Assembly (NCBI GenBank): GCA_950295325.1
Contig: OX485808.1
Location: forward strand, 15,212,527 to 15,272,526
Source: Polytrichum commune
Lineage: Eukaryota > Streptophyta > Polytrichopsida > Polytrichales > Polytrichaceae
Reading direction: 5' to 3'
Length of the DNA: 60,000 bases
A program made the position numbers and the translations under genes. The notes under the pieces are model-generated. The model made no database searches and was not told the origin of the DNA. It worked only from the letters and a program-made list of their open reading frames with translations. Positions 24,801 through 36,905 of the stretch are shown one piece after another. Numbering within the stretch: the stretch's first letter is position 1; each line of letters begins with the position of its first letter.

Positions 24801-27434
24801 TTCAGGTCTATATACCATGCAAGAACCTTCATACCTTGGTAAAATCGTCTTGGTATCAATATGATCTAGAATGGTATTGACCCAAATAATAACTCGGGTA
24901 TACAAAGATTCTCCCACCTTGACATACCCACCAAATATCAATATTTGATTGGTATTACAATTTTAATACCTGCTGTAGGTTATTTGATACCATTATAAAT
25001 GTTAATTATCCATACCCATGCATTCACTTATATACCAGTCCAACATTGGTTTTTATCTACTTGGATGTCTCTATAGTCACCAGTGGATTGAAGGTTTCTT
25101 AGTATTGGATTGAGGAGTATCTGAAGTTGGAAAGATTTTATTGCAGTTTTGATCCCACAGATAATCACATATGGCTGGAACTTTACACCCCGCCCTCAGA
25201 CAAAGATGTGGAACTACTTGGAAGTGTATGTCTGCTTCCAATTGCTTCCATTTGTAATATCACAATGTTCAGATTTGTTCATGAAGAGTTTTCTTGCAAA
25301 TTGATTGTACTTTTTCCTCAAGCGCTTTGGTTTTCAACTTTGTGTTTCCAGGTTTTCCGGTCATGGTACGTATTAGGCCGACTAGGTGGATTCAACTCGA
25401 TGAATATGCAGGTTGGCGTCCATGATAAACTTCCAAACTTTGTGCCCGATGCATGTTTATTTTTTAATTCAATTAATATTAGTCTTGCTACCATTGCACA
25501 TTGCCGAGGTTACTTCTGTGCATTTTCTTTTTTAGCAAGTTGTAATGTCATCTATGGATTAGCTGAAAACCTAGCAGACCAATATTCAGCCTTACGTTCA
25601 ATTGGTTCAGTAAAGTGTTTTAACCACATTATGTATGGCTTCTCAAACTGCAGCTTACCAGGCTACCCATAGACGCATCCTTGCACTATAATACCGACAA
25701 GGCTGCTGAGGCACTAGATTCGTTCTTCCATAATATTGGCGACCTCGAGTTTCAAGAGAACTGGGCTCGTGTCTGGTAAGTGTGCAAAGTCACAAATACC
25801 TACCTTCAGGTCTAAGTTATGCTGGTGTTATTCAGTTCGTTTTCCCTTGTTCTCCATCTTCTATGCTCAGATTTACATCTTCAAATTCGTTTTGCATTAG
25901 CATATCTATGATGAAACATGAACAAAAAGCAGATTAAAAATCAGACCTCCCCTGATTTAGGTGTGATTATCGAAAGTGCATGTTTGTTGATTTCTTAACT
26001 CAGTGCACAGGCCCTTCCAATTTGTGTTAACTATTAAGTGTGGAGTAGTTATTAGATTTTGAAGACATAGTCCAATCTCTTTTAAACATATGTTTATGGT
26101 CTTTGCTCTATAATCCTCATGTGCCTGGTTAAGAAAAGTAACCAAATAACACCCACATACCTTATGCTTACAAAGAATTGTGCCATTTTACATTGCAGCA
26201 GTTTTGATTCTCACCTTGCTTTCTGATTTGATTTGAACTGCATTCCACTTCTTTCGTTAAATGAATCATATCAGGTGTAACAAGAGGATTTTTCAAAGTC
26301 GAATTAGGTTATCAATTTGACTTTATCTAGCATCTCCTTGGTTTTTATTTCCCATGCCCTGGTCCAAGTCACTCCGTACCATAGTCATGGTTCTAATTTG
26401 TAGTTTACTGGTGCAGGGTGGACCTGGGCACATCAGACCCTGTTTGTTTGGATGTGATTATTAATTCATTGGCCAATGTCAGCTCTGAGTAAGTGCAAAT
26501 TGTTCTCTTGCTTTTTGGGAATGCCACAACCTAAATGTCTAAATGATGCACACGCTAGATTGTCCCACTATGCTACACTAAATATCTGACATAGTGTGGC
26601 ATTAAAACTAAAATTGATGTTTTGTCTTGTAGTATCTTATTAAAGCCTCTTGTCATAGTAGGAACTACACTAAATATGATATTTAGTGTCACCAACTCTA
26701 ATTGTCCTGCTCAATACGAATTGTAAACCGCGGTGTAGTGTCACCAATACTAAATGTCAACCCAACCATATTTGTCATTCCGTGTAAATTTTTCGGGGAT
26801 TATAGATTGACAGAGTTGCAATTACTGTCACTTACCAAGTGATTTTTCAATCCAAATGTCAATCATCCATGACAATATATCATCACAAGTTGCTGAGAAG
26901 AAAAGGTAGGGTTTTGGCCAATCGATGAACTCATCCATCATCCATGACAGTATTTGTTCACTTATTCCTAAGAAGTGTCATCTGAAAACTTACCATAGTG
27001 ACATTAAATACCATATGACACTAAATATTTAGTGTAATTCCACTGTTCTGATAAGTACTGACCCACATTGATTTTGTTCCTGATAAATCACGTGGCCTAC
27101 AGTAACAAACATTAGTTGAAAAAGGTTCAACAAGAAAAGTACTGTGGGCCATGATGATTAGTGTCATGCTCACTGTCGTGGGTTGATAGTGTGGCCCACA
27201 CTAAATCAAATATGTTGTGTAGTTCCACTGTTCAATTGTATGGTCTTTTCTTCAAGCAGTACATTGACAAATTGTATTCGTCTAAACTTTATGTTTTGAT
27301 GTCTAAACTTGTGTTGGGGTGTTTTTTTCAGCCATGTTGGTATCAAACAGCTGGTGTTTGGGGGTAAGCATCTGGGTGACTGGGACGACGATTTGACGAC
27401 CGGAGAAGACGGCCTTAAGTCATACAAAATATGA
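21820..27434 (+). CDS. DUF3531-family protein (probably plastid)
   Basis: Eight exons join in phase to 310 residues: 21820-22142, 24299-24386, 24515-24600, 25147-25225, 25352-25411, 25654-25775, 26417-26488 and 27332-27434; every junction has AG/GT. Readable order: a basic helix RRLHRVAEEKRRRRDEED, YPEWATILENACKDD, a segment GNPEEMKRRVEERVRRKGRD, then the DUF3531 core with FDPTDNHIWLELYTPPSD, RSWYVLGRLGGFNSMN, FFHNIGDLEFQ, WARVWVDLGTSDP, LDVIINSL and a closing FGGKHLGDWDDD. Cyanobacteria and plants share this domain, which fits a plastid protein; its biochemical role is unknown to me. An in-frame stop lies just upstream of the ATG at 21820, but the first 50 residues look unlike a transit peptide, so an extra 5' exon is possible. 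Intron 1 is 2.2 kb and full of repeats. Confidence 0.9.
22213..23730. repeat. Minisatellite in DUF3531 intron 1
   Basis: About ten diverged copies of a unit of roughly 110-215 bp, with recurring words TTTCATCCTTCTACAAGGAA, GTGCACAAGAAAATTCTGAA, CACAGAATTCCACGTT, ACATGCAGAGTGT and CTCGAAGCAGAGGTAAACCC. A block at about 22869-22999 recurs almost unchanged at about 23082-23212 (period 213), which points to recent unequal exchange or slippage. Confidence 0.85.
23849..23979 (+). repeat. 5S-rRNA-derived sequence (5S pseudogene or SINE head)
   Basis: Compared with plant 5S rRNA, the segments CTGGATCCCAT, GAACTCCGACGTAAAGC, AGAATAGTACT, GATGGGTGA and a closing CCCCCT fall in the right order and spacing over about 120 bases. 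Several changes and an insertion near the 3' end rule out a working 5S gene. The sequence downstream (23980-24180) includes CTTCGAAAGGGGGTAGTAAT, similar to the LINE tail near 4660, so a 5S-headed SINE using a LINE tail is plausible. It lies in intron 1 of the DUF3531 gene, in the sense orientation. Confidence 0.7.
24678..25050. mobile_element. MITE in DUF3531 intron 3
   Basis: The left end ACCAGTGTTGAACTGGTAT matches the right end in reverse, ACCAATGTTGGACTGGTAT. The inside is rich in TGATACCA/TGGTATCA words and has no coding frame. A partial relative, inverted, lies at about 31590-31775 (GTATGTCAAGGTGAGAGAAT against ATTCTCCCACCTTGACATAC). Confidence 0.65.
26667..27042 (+). mobile_element. 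MITE family M1, full copy in the last DUF3531 intron
   Basis: Left end CTACACTAAATATGATATTT; the right end in reverse reads TTACACTAAATATTTAGTG. This is the best reference copy for relatives at 3005-3298, 28488-29060, 44077-44465 and 59828 to the window end. It is noncoding. Confidence 0.7.
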
Positions 27435-28170
27435 AACTACTGCATGTGATTGGCGGCTTTTATGTTGCAGAGTCAAAAATGACTGGCAGATTTAGAAGCT
27501 AGTGCACATCGTCGTTATAGCCATGAAGACATTCACTTTCTGTTGCAGAGTCAAAAGTGACTGGCAGATTTAGAAGTTAGTGCACATTGTCGTTATAGCC
27601 ATGAAGACATTCAAACGATTACTTCTACATGCTTCTGACAGTAGAGATTAGAAATGTGAGGCTCTTGACATGAAGATGGGTCAGAAAATCTGGTCCAAAA
27701 ATTTTGAGGATGAATTCACGATGGTGGTCCTGTGACTTGCCCTCGAGGATGCGAAGATTGAGATTTTTCTTTGAAGCCAAAGCACTCTGGCATGTATAAT
27801 CTACAAAGCAGTTGATGAATTCAATACAATGTGCTCAGTGTGATTCTACCTACTTTTGCTTCATTCGGTATGACAGGTTCTCAAAGAATGAAGAGCACCA
27901 TCCTTATAGATGGATTGGCTACTTAGTACACCAAACCCATTACATCTTAGTTGAGTAATGAGCTTAGTTATGGTAGAAAATTAGAAAATTGAGAAACTTT
28001 AAGGAAATTCATTGCTTTCTGCTCTCTTTTTTTTGTTGCCTGGGGAGGTGGGTGCACTCAAAGTGGGAGTCTAGACCAATGAAACCTGTCAAGATTGCGA
28101 AGCGTGTATTAGAAAGTCGCCATTTTCAAGCACCAAATTGTGACTATGTTTGGAAGAGAATCCCAAGTGA
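27435..28170. repeat. DUF3531 3' region with a 75-bp tandem duplication
   Basis: The unit starting TGTTGCAGAGTCAAAA and ending CATGAAGACATTCA occurs at about 27463-27536 and again at about 27541-27614 with four or so changes. It probably lies in the 3' UTR. The rest up to 28170 shows nothing recognisable. Confidence 0.7.
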
Positions 28171-28175
28171 ATTAG

Positions 28176-28383
28176 CTATACTAAACATGTGATCTAGTGT
28201 GGCCCACACTCAACATCACGACTTCACATTAATTGTCTTGAAATTAATGACTTGCAATAATTGGGTGGTGACTAGAGCGGGTGTCATATGACAATTGGTG
28301 CTACATGACATGTCGCAAAGATGGCTCTAATTAACATGGCACCCTAATTTCACTGCCACGTTAATTTAAATACTTAGTTTAGA
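28176..28383. mobile_element. MITE family M2 copy
   Basis: Shares ACTAAACATGTGAT, TTGGGTGGTGACTAGA, GTGTCATATGACA and GCTACATGACA with the copy at 425-605. It is diverged and noncoding. Confidence 0.55.
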
Positions 28384-28487
28384 CACATTTTACATTCATT
28401 ACAACAAAGGAAACTCAACCACTTCTTACATGTAAGTCACTCAATCATATAGTGAGCAAAATAATCATACATTTTAGTGAACCAATC

Positions 28488-29060
28488 CGACTACACCAAA
28501 TATTGTGTTTAGTCTCGTATGGTATTTGATGTCATTGTGATCAACTTTCTAATGTCACTTCTTATGAAAAAGCTATAAGTATCGTCATCCCAACTTGCTT
28601 TTAGTTCATCCACTGCCAGCAAATCTATGCCAAATACTGAAAACAAAGTTTGGAATATTCTACATCCTAACATTTATATTGTAAATCATGTATGACTGAA
28701 AGTTGCATGAAAATTTACTTAGTAAGTGACAATTATTGCAACATTGTAAATGTATAATGCCCAAAAAATCTTACAAGTAATGATTATCAATGTTAGGTTT
28801 ACATTTAGTGTTAGTGGCACTACATGGGCGGTTTACAATTGGATCATTACATAAATGATCCAATTGTGTTGATACTTCATTGCGTAAATGTTACGATGCA
28901 AAATACACCAAACTTTGTTTCAATAATTGGCATGGATTTCATCCATATTTCAATCATCCACAACACTGCCTGTGAAGTTATTCATGAGGAGTGTCATTAG
29001 GAAAGTTACCATAGTGACATAAAATACCATATGACACTAAATACAATATTTAGTGTGCTT
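28488..29060. mobile_element. Fold-back pair of M1 MITEs
   Basis: An inverted M1 half (28488-28815) faces a direct M1 half (about 28840-29060). Outer ends are CTACACCAAATATTGTGTTT and, in reverse, CACACTAAATATTGTATTT, followed on both arms by ATATGGTATTT and TGATGTCA/TTATGTCA. RNA from it could fold into a long hairpin. Confidence 0.6.
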
Positions 29061-29107
29061 ACAATACACACAAAGTAGAAGAGACCGACAAATCCCTATC
29101 GAGTCTA

Positions 29108-29352
29108 GCTGGGGATTCATGGCACTCACTAAAAATCATCCATCCAAGATATCATGGATGAAGTGGCTCCGATAAAAAAAGGCCCCCTATGGGGTTGCGG
29201 GCCGATTCATTCGAATGTGACGTCACTAGACTAATTGGGGGCCTTTGACTCTATTTCCGGAATCAAATTGCCCAAAAATAGCCATTTAGATGATTCCTGT
29301 ATTTTTTTCATCCGCACGGATGATTTTACTTGAGTGCCACGAATCCCCAGCC
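29108..29352. mobile_element. Short fold-back element
   Basis: Left GCTGGGGATTCATGGCACTC and right end in reverse GCTGGGGATTCGTGGCACTC match over about 20 bases, and AAAATCATCC continues the pairing further in. It is noncoding; the target duplication is uncertain. Confidence 0.65.
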
Positions 29353-30590
29353 ATTGAGTTTGCAACATTACGTATTGTATTGATTATCCCAAGTAAGGTA
29401 GAAATACCATAACCCGTTAACCATCCCCTAGCCGTGCACTAGACCGCCGTCATAATGGTGAAGTGCCATTTTTAAAACCGATCATGGCTCGGCGGCAACT
29501 TCAATGCGTGCACACTTAGTGTAGCCAATGGGAGTCAAGTGTCAGTATACTCATGAGGTAACCGATTTAGGCGATATCCTGTATGGCAATGCGGATTACC
29601 ATGTTCGGTGTAGGGAGAATCCAGTGAACGAGTAGGGGTTTGAACAACTTTCCACTTTGAAAAATTGTAACATTTTTTGTATAAGGCAGAAAAATATGAA
29701 ACAACTTGCATTCTTCATGAATCCTTCTCGTCTATCTCATGAAAATTATATCATGATTGTCAGACCAGATCTTCAATGCGAATCACCCTATTTTCACGGG
29801 TTATGGTATTTCTACCTTAGTGTGTGTTACTATTCGGAGCTATGCAGTGCTACAACTGCATAACTCCAAATACTAGTCACATGCACTAATTGGGATGATC
29901 GGAGTACTTAAGTTAATCCTAGCCTCACTTAAACTCGCCCATTTCCAAAGCACTAAAAGTCCAACTAAATTCGGGAATCCGCAGTTTGCAGCTTTCAAGC
30001 AGCTTTTTCCGCATTCATTTCACAAAATCTTTCATCGCACTTGAAAAATCTCAACTACTGCTTGCATGGAAGTGACTCTTGAGTCACTGCGAGATGAGTC
30101 AAAGCAAGTTATCTTTGAATTTAGGGACCACGTATGCTAACAACACTTGTAAAAAACGTAAGGAAGGTCAGAGTGGATGACACTACTACTACTAGAAATA
30201 GGCGAGGGATCCATGGTGTCTATGTAAACTCATCCATTGCGAAGGTGACACCACAAGTGAAATATATTTTAAGCTGTGAATGGTTATTTTTAGATGGTGT
30301 GACTCCGGCAATAGAGTCGGCGATCCTAAATTAGTTTGGTGGTATCGAACTGGACTTAATTTTTCCTCAATCTTGTAGGGGACTTGTTTTAGTGGAGCCC
30401 CTTTATCCACAATGGATAAGTTTACATAGATGCCACCAATCCCAAGTTCCCAAAATCATGGTTCTACAACGTCTTGCTTATTTGACAAGGAGAGAGCCAC
30501 GTCACTGAGGCGATGTGAGCGCCTCCCATGTGATCGGGGACTAGGAAGATCTGGGTTGTCGATTGCGATCTGGTAGATCTAAAGGCTCCT
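29353..30590. other. Gene-free stretch, nothing recognised
   Basis: AT-rich single-copy-looking DNA with only short random frames. A reverse-strand ATTCGGAGCTATGCAGT-type palindrome near 29834-29866 is too weak to call. Confidence 0.3.
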
Positions 30591-30599
30591 ATGCTACCC

Positions 30600-30840
30600 C
30601 CAACTTTTGGTTTCTCTTCCCCTCAGGTAGAGCTTGAAAAACTTCACGTCGGAGGAAATCTCCACCTCTATCCGCTCACGAATCTTGGATAAAAAAAATT
30701 TCAAACTAAGTCCTTCGTTAAAGGGACTTGCAGAGGAGATGATGCCAACGGGGGGTTCGAACTCCTACCTCTTCTTTCTGAAAGGTAGAACCCAAGGTGC
30801 TAACCATCAACTCCAAGCCCCTATGGGGAACTCCATTGGG
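30600..30840 (-). mobile_element. Probable tRNA-derived SINE
   Basis: On the minus strand, TGATGGTTAGCACCTTGG resembles a pol III A box and GGAGTTCGAACCCCC a B box, about 40-50 bases apart as in tRNA-type SINE heads (about 30740-30825). The body continues leftwards in plus coordinates with AAATTTTTTTTATCC. Exact ends are not visible. Confidence 0.5.
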
Positions 30841-31590
30841 AACTTAGAGAACCCTCTAGGAACCTTCAAATCCCACGCAAATGCTCTCATACGATGGGAA
30901 GAACAATCAACCCCTTCATCTTGCAAACATTCATTTTTCATCCACAAATTTTCATCCATCTAAAGAAGAAAAAAATTGGGCTGCCCAAGAAGTTTCGTAG
31001 ACCGCAAGATGGGGCTCTATGAATGGATAACTGGGAGGTGGTTTGCCCACAACCACACACACACTCCATTCACGGTGCCTCAATGACATGGAGGACTGAG
31101 GGAGATATTGTATACAACCTAATAGCATGCCCACACTTAGTGGTGTGGGCGACTAGCGAATGGCTCCTACCAGTAGGAGTCATTTTTAGCTCCTTATGGT
31201 CAGTGATGGCCATTGGATGTAACTAGTGTTGGTAGGAACTATTCAATGGTGGCCCACACGAGTAAGTGTGGTGGGCTATTACCTCTCATTCATTCAACAT
31301 AGAAACTTGACCCATGTGGGTTTGTTGCCGATTTGTCTCAAATGACCTCAAGTACACTAATTCGGGGTCTTTAAAACTTATTCCTTTGTCAAATCAACTT
31401 GCAAAAGTGACCTCCGGGACGCATACTATTTCAAGGCTTTTATGTTGGATGAATGAGAGGTACACTTGTATATGATAATTCCCTCTCTATTCAACAGGGG
31501 CGGCCATTAGCAAATGACCCGACTCACCAGAGTCAAGTCCAATCTACAATTGTCATAGATTGCACTCAACTCTTGTGAACAAGGTCAAGT
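30841..31590. repeat. Interspersed repeat related to 59270-59560
   Basis: Shares GTGGGCGACTAGCG/GGGCATAGCTAGTGG, GGCTCCTACCAGTA/GGCTCCCACTAGTA and GTTGGATGAATGAGAGGTACA/GTTGGATAAATGAGAGATACA with the region near the right end of the window. No coding capacity or clear termini were found. Confidence 0.4.
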
Positions 31591-31790
31591 GCTAATGACC
31601 CCCCCCCCCTCAAATGTGTTCCAATGTTTGATTGGTACACATGTGATAGGTAATAATCAACATTAATAACAATATTATAGATCCCATTCATGAGTATCAA
31701 AATTGTAGAACCAGTCAAATATTCATATTTGGCGGGTATGTCAAGGTGAGAGAATCTCTGTAAAATATTTTGGGTCACTACCATTCTAAA

Positions 31791-32423
31791 CCCCCCGGGC
31801 TAGATCACATTTTCATTTAGCCGGGCCCCGCCCCTCCCACGCCTCCTTCACTGCACGGTCTTCATGCGTGGGAACTTTCCCCCGTTGGGAACCAATGTGA
31901 CAATACATGGTCAAATTTACAAAGATTCAAGTTGACATCACTTTCATTATCCCCAAGTTAAATGACATGAAAAGTTCCCACACAGGTGCAGGCACTCGGG
32001 GGGGGGGGGGGTAGTCATTGGTTGGAGTAGCAATATACGTGCGAACAAATGATAGGGTATTTTTAAAACATTGGGGCAAAAATTTATAAATGGACTTAAG
32101 AGTAATATAGGGTATCAAAAATGGCACTGGACATCTTTAAAGTACTATAGGGTATGGAATAATAGGTAATTTGGAATTATAAGTAATGCAAGCCATTTTT
32201 CTATCAACCCAAAGTAGAAAATTTTATAATGATAGCATGTGAAAAAAATAAGAGAATTGAAAGTAATACCCCCCTATAAAATAGTGGTTGTTCGCACCTA
32301 TATCCTTAACTTTTTAACACACTGCCCCCCCCCCCCCCCGGAGTGCAGGCAACATGACCGGACAGTGAGGGTGGCATGGGAGGGGCGCGGCCCAGCTGAA
32401 TGAAGATGTGACCTAGCCCGGGG
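31791..32423. mobile_element. Mutator-type MITE with 9-bp target-site duplication
   Basis: Long inverted ends: left CCCCCCGGGCTAGATCACAT, right end in reverse CCCCGGGCTAGGTCACAT, continuing to a shared GCCCCTCCCA about 45 bases in. CATTCTAAA flanks both sides (31782-31790 and 32424-32432), a 9-bp duplication as expected for Mutator-like elements. The inside has G and C homopolymer runs near 31998 and 32326 and no transposase. Confidence 0.85.
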
Positions 32424-32439
32424 CATTCTAAACCATTTT

Positions 32440-34600
32440 GAAACTATGACAGTTTCACTAGGGCATCAATGCTCTTACATTGGTATATAGATCCGAACGA
32501 CAATCAAAACAAAAACCAAGCCATTAAAAACAAAAATCCTAAAGTACCCATACCGTACTAGTATCAAAAATGTGAAATCTTCGTTACGACACCCGAATGG
32601 TATAAAAAAAAACATACGATACTAGTCTCAACACCACTCGTGCTCCAAGACCACGTTTTCTAGAAGTGTGAGGAGGACCCACGAGAATGAATGAAACCGC
32701 AACACCTACACACGCGCTTTTGATACACCAACACACCACCTGTACGTAGTTTTTCAAATCTAAATTAAAGTAACAATTTAACAAAGGACGCGATAGTTGT
32801 GGCATATCTCCCCCAACGATGATGATGATAAGCTTCGTGCCATGTGCCGTGTGCCTTGTGAAGATGAGTTAACTTAGTGAAGGAAGGAAAGCGTTTGGCC
32901 ATGTGTTTTCATGAAGCCATGTGTGCAGGATATGGAAGGGTAGCAACATGTCACACTAATGTTGGACTCCCTCCGGCCCCTCGATGTCAATGGAGAATGA
33001 GTTAATAAACATCAAATCTTTAATTACATACTACGTAGTATGAGAAATATCGTGGTTCCGTCAACCTTTTAACTCTTGATGTTCATGAGGTTTGAGATCG
33101 ATCATTGACTTATGAAGCATTCGTGAAGCAAAATTGTTGACACAAGTCAAAGATTATATACATGTGGTTAGAAACTTCTATATAAGGTCATGAGTTTCGT
33201 GTAAGTATATTCGAAGGAAACATACTTTTTAAATAGTAATAAAATGAACAAAAATAAAATGAGTTCTATTTGTCTATCTATCTATATAATGGAGATGACA
33301 TCAGCTTGGGTAGATTTCATGTAGATATGTTCATCTTATGTAATTTTATAACATATTTTCTAAGATGCACAAATGGATGTGATCACATGTATAAAGGTTA
33401 AATCACATTTGATAACGAAATTGAAAAACCACCATTTAGTTCATTTAAGATGATGTTTTGTTTCTAGTTTTCAAATATCCAACATACATCATCATTTTGT
33501 TGATACACATACTAAATTTGAACCAGAGAGTAAAACCACCATTCCTTGTGAGTTATGTAAGTTTGGTTCTTTGAGAATAAAATTCTATACGGTCTCATTT
33601 TTTAATATACCACACATAATTGGGCGAATTGAGGAACCTCACAACCCTCTTTTTTTGCAGAGAAACTCCATTTGTGGATTGAAAGGTAATGTATTCACAA
33701 ATGTAGTTATTATGTTGAGAAAGCGGTTGGGAGGTTGATTATGAAATCAACAGAGAACCGTAAGCAATACAGTGGTAAACCCAAATCCACTTTTCACAAC
33801 ATCATTATGAAGTAACCCCTAAACACTCCCCAAACCAATGTATCTTCTTCTCAAAAAGGACCTCCGCATGGTGCTAAGGGGGTTGGAGGAAATGATGTGG
33901 TGAGAGCGTGCCAACCACAATGTGGTTCTCTAAGAACATAATGGGTTACCCCTAATGTTATTCAAGACCACATGGTGGTCTCGAGATCAAGGGAACTACC
34001 CCCTAAGTGCACAGTTGGAGATTATTTTTTAGAAGATAGTCCTTTCTTGGGGGAGTGTGCAAGGTTTACTTTGTATTGATGATTTGAAGATTGGACTTGG
34101 GTATATCATATTATTTATGGTTCTTCATCGAGCTCGCAACCAACCTCCCAGTTGGTAAATGACTTTCCCAACATGTCATAATATTCTTAAAAAATATTGA
34201 CTTTCAATCTTCTAATGACGTTTTTCTCCAAAGAAGAGTTGTTGAGAATATTTTTCTTTGTTCGTGTGAAAATTTGAAATTGAATAAAAATTGAAATATC
34301 AAAAAATTAATATTCAAGCATTAACCTTACATAATTCATAATAAACTTGGATTGCATCATTATTGTTTCAAAAAATTTATGTGTAACATCAAGATGATTA
34401 CATATGCACGATAAAATGTTTGAGACAACATGTCATCTCTAATGAACTAAAGAAGAAGTTTGCAATTTCGTAAACAAATGTTATTCACACGGGTTCACAC
34501 TCTATACATATGATCATTTTGTTATGCATTTTAACATGTCATAGGTCTTCATGAGACAAACATATCTACAAAATGTCAAGGCAAGCTAGTGTTATCTCCA
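32440..34600. other. Gene-free AT-rich stretch
   Basis: No open frame longer than about 75 codons, no terminal repeats and no tandem array were recognised. A CTATCTATCTATATAA microsatellite-like tract sits near 33275. Confidence 0.3.
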
Positions 34601-34609
34601 TGTTATGAA

Positions 34610-35208
34610 GTTTTTCCGGCCTAAGAATTGCAAGACATGACAAAGTGGTACACCTCATAACCCAGACACTCCAAGCCAAGAAAAACACCTGGTTCTTCAC
34701 ACTAACCAACGCCAAAAAAATTAATAATAAACCCCCTAACCAAACAATCCCATAGTGGCTACTTAAATGTACATGCCCACAACCACCACGTAGATGTCAT
34801 GCCAAACTTAGACCAAACATCCTATGCATAGTCAAAGCCCCAAACCAAACACAAACACCTATGACACCCTCCCTCACACACATAGTCCAACTCATCAAAT
34901 TCACATACTGCCATGATAGATTCCCCAAACAAGCCATCATACACAAGCACACCAAATATGACCCACTAATGAATACCACACAAAACAATGGATGGAAGAC
35001 CAACCCCCTCATTACCATCACGGCACGAGTAAGAGGAGCTATACACAAACACTCTATAGATAAACTAACCAAACTAAAAATCCCTGAAACTAATATCAAG
35101 ACCCTCATGAAAAACTTACACCAAAACGCCATTAAATACCTCACCTACCTAATCCTAAACAAAAGAAAACTAGACAACATACAAGCACATGTTCCCCCAC
35201 CCTAATGA
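34610..35208 (+). pseudogene. LINE ORF2 C-terminal relic, second copy
   Basis: The plus frame reads ARHDKVVHLITQTLQA, KNTWFFTLTNAKKINN, a TAG stop near 34753, WLLKCTC, RCHAKLRPNILCIVKAP, then IKFTYCHDRFPKQAI, KYDPLM, GWKTNPLITI, IDKLTKLKIP and a final NAIKYLTYLILNKRKLDN. It shares the second half with the copy at 4147-4565. The reverse transcriptase core is absent upstream, so it is a truncated, inactive copy. The CTC-x-RCH cysteines could be the C-terminal zinc-knuckle-like part known from non-LTR elements. Confidence 0.55.
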
Positions 35209-35209
35209 A

Positions 35210-36700
35210 AAGAGATAACTATGACACCACCAAAGCCCACCTCCTAAAGGAGGCAAAACATCTTATGTTGCATCACAGATTGCCATGATCAGCACAAGGC
35301 CAACATGCTCACATTCATGTTGGTATTTTGATATGGACGTGTTTTTAGTTTAAAATTAATTTATTAAGTTTTTTCTTAAGTTTAGGCCTTGAAAATGCTT
35401 AAGCAAAGCCCAAATCTCATATAAAAGATCCAACTGTACATATGTGTTCTTTGACTCTGTTGCAACAATCTTGCTTCATGAATGTTTCATAAAGCAAGGT
35501 TGCAAAACTCTCTTCAAAACTAATTATGGAAATACACAAAAACCTTGAGGATGATAAGGGTTAAAGGTCCAAATTAAAGGCTTCAAGATTGTCACGTAAA
35601 GATGTTGAAGATGGCATATTGTTATTTCAAGTTCAGGATGTCAATACTAACACATTCTAAAATTAACTCGTATGTTAATCACACTCTTTCAAATGGAGCA
35701 TACATTTATGTAGACCGAAATATTGAAAAACTTGGAGTTGGAGAGAGAGAGAGATCCATAAGTTGTCCAAAATATAATTCCAATCTCGTCGATCTAGTAA
35801 AGTTTGACCTTAACACTTGTTGGGGCCTCGTATAATATATTGCATAAGTTGTAAAACATATACCGGGGTTGACCCTCAAGGTCCATAAGGTTATACCTTT
35901 CTAGCATGGTTGAGCTCAAAATAAATGGCTCGCCTTGAGATGAGCATTAAAAAAAAAATTCTTCCCCGTAGTGAGTTAGTTGATGTATAAGAGTGAGTTT
36001 TCATGTAGGCTGCTCGCTCACTAGATTCTAGAAAATAATTGGTCGGAGGTGTTCGCATGTACATAATTACAAGCCATCATCCAACCACATTCTGGCGGCC
36101 CGCTAGAATGTGGAGGGCCATGAACACGGGTTGCTAGACTTCCAGGCATTCATTGAAGAATCTTCAACCTACAAGTGCTCGTCACCCAAGGTTTTGAAAA
36201 CCAGTTTTAGAAGGAGGACGAGGTTTTAACTTAGAGGACGAGGTTTTGACTCAGAGGATGAGGTTTTAACCCGGAGGAGGAGGTTAGTAGGTGGGCTTGG
36301 GTTTGAGAAGATGAAAGTAGTTGGTTGGCACATACAAACCCTACCCTGCTAGATTCCTCTACATTTGGATGGGTTTATCGTTATTCAAACTAGAATCTGG
36401 TGGGCAAGCAACCTACATGAAAACTCACCCTAAGTCCAATATATAAGTGTACCACCACCCACACAAACTTGAACAATCAATTGTACATCCTTGCTAACAT
36501 AGACAATTGAGACGTTACCATTAAATTCAACCACCTTATCAAGACCTACCCCCCCCCCCCGCCCCCCAAAAAGATAAAGTCCATGACACATAGTAGACAT
36601 GTCTCCACGTGAAAGCTTGGTTGGTGAACGGCAAGCTTACCGGCTCTTCTAAGTGGATAAGTATTGTGACCGGAGTTGTGTCGTGAAAGAGAAGAACTTA
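35210..36700. repeat. Gene-free stretch with a short GAGGTTTT tandem repeat
   Basis: A unit of about 24 bases, GAGGACGAGGTTTTAACTTA and variants, repeats four times at about 36211-36290. Nothing else is recognised apart from a C-rich run near 36549. Confidence 0.5.
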
Positions 36701-36711
36701 CATATAAGAAT

Positions 36712-36905
36712 CGCCACACTAAACAACGTAGTTAGTATGGCCCACAATATAGATCATTGACTCACATCAATGCACTTGCACTAACTAAGTTAGGTGGCAA
36801 TCAAGACGGTGGTATGGGTTACTTGTTGCCACATGGCAAGTCATGGCGGACACTCTAATTTTAACATTGCGCACCAATTTTAAACCCATACTAAATCCGA
36901 TCTAT
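36712..36905. mobile_element. MITE family M2, decayed copy
   Basis: Begins CCACACTAAACAACGTAGTTAGT and ends ACTAAATCCGATCTATAGTG. It shares GGTGGCAATCAAGACGG and GCCACATGGCAAGTCA with the other M2 copies. Confidence 0.5.
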
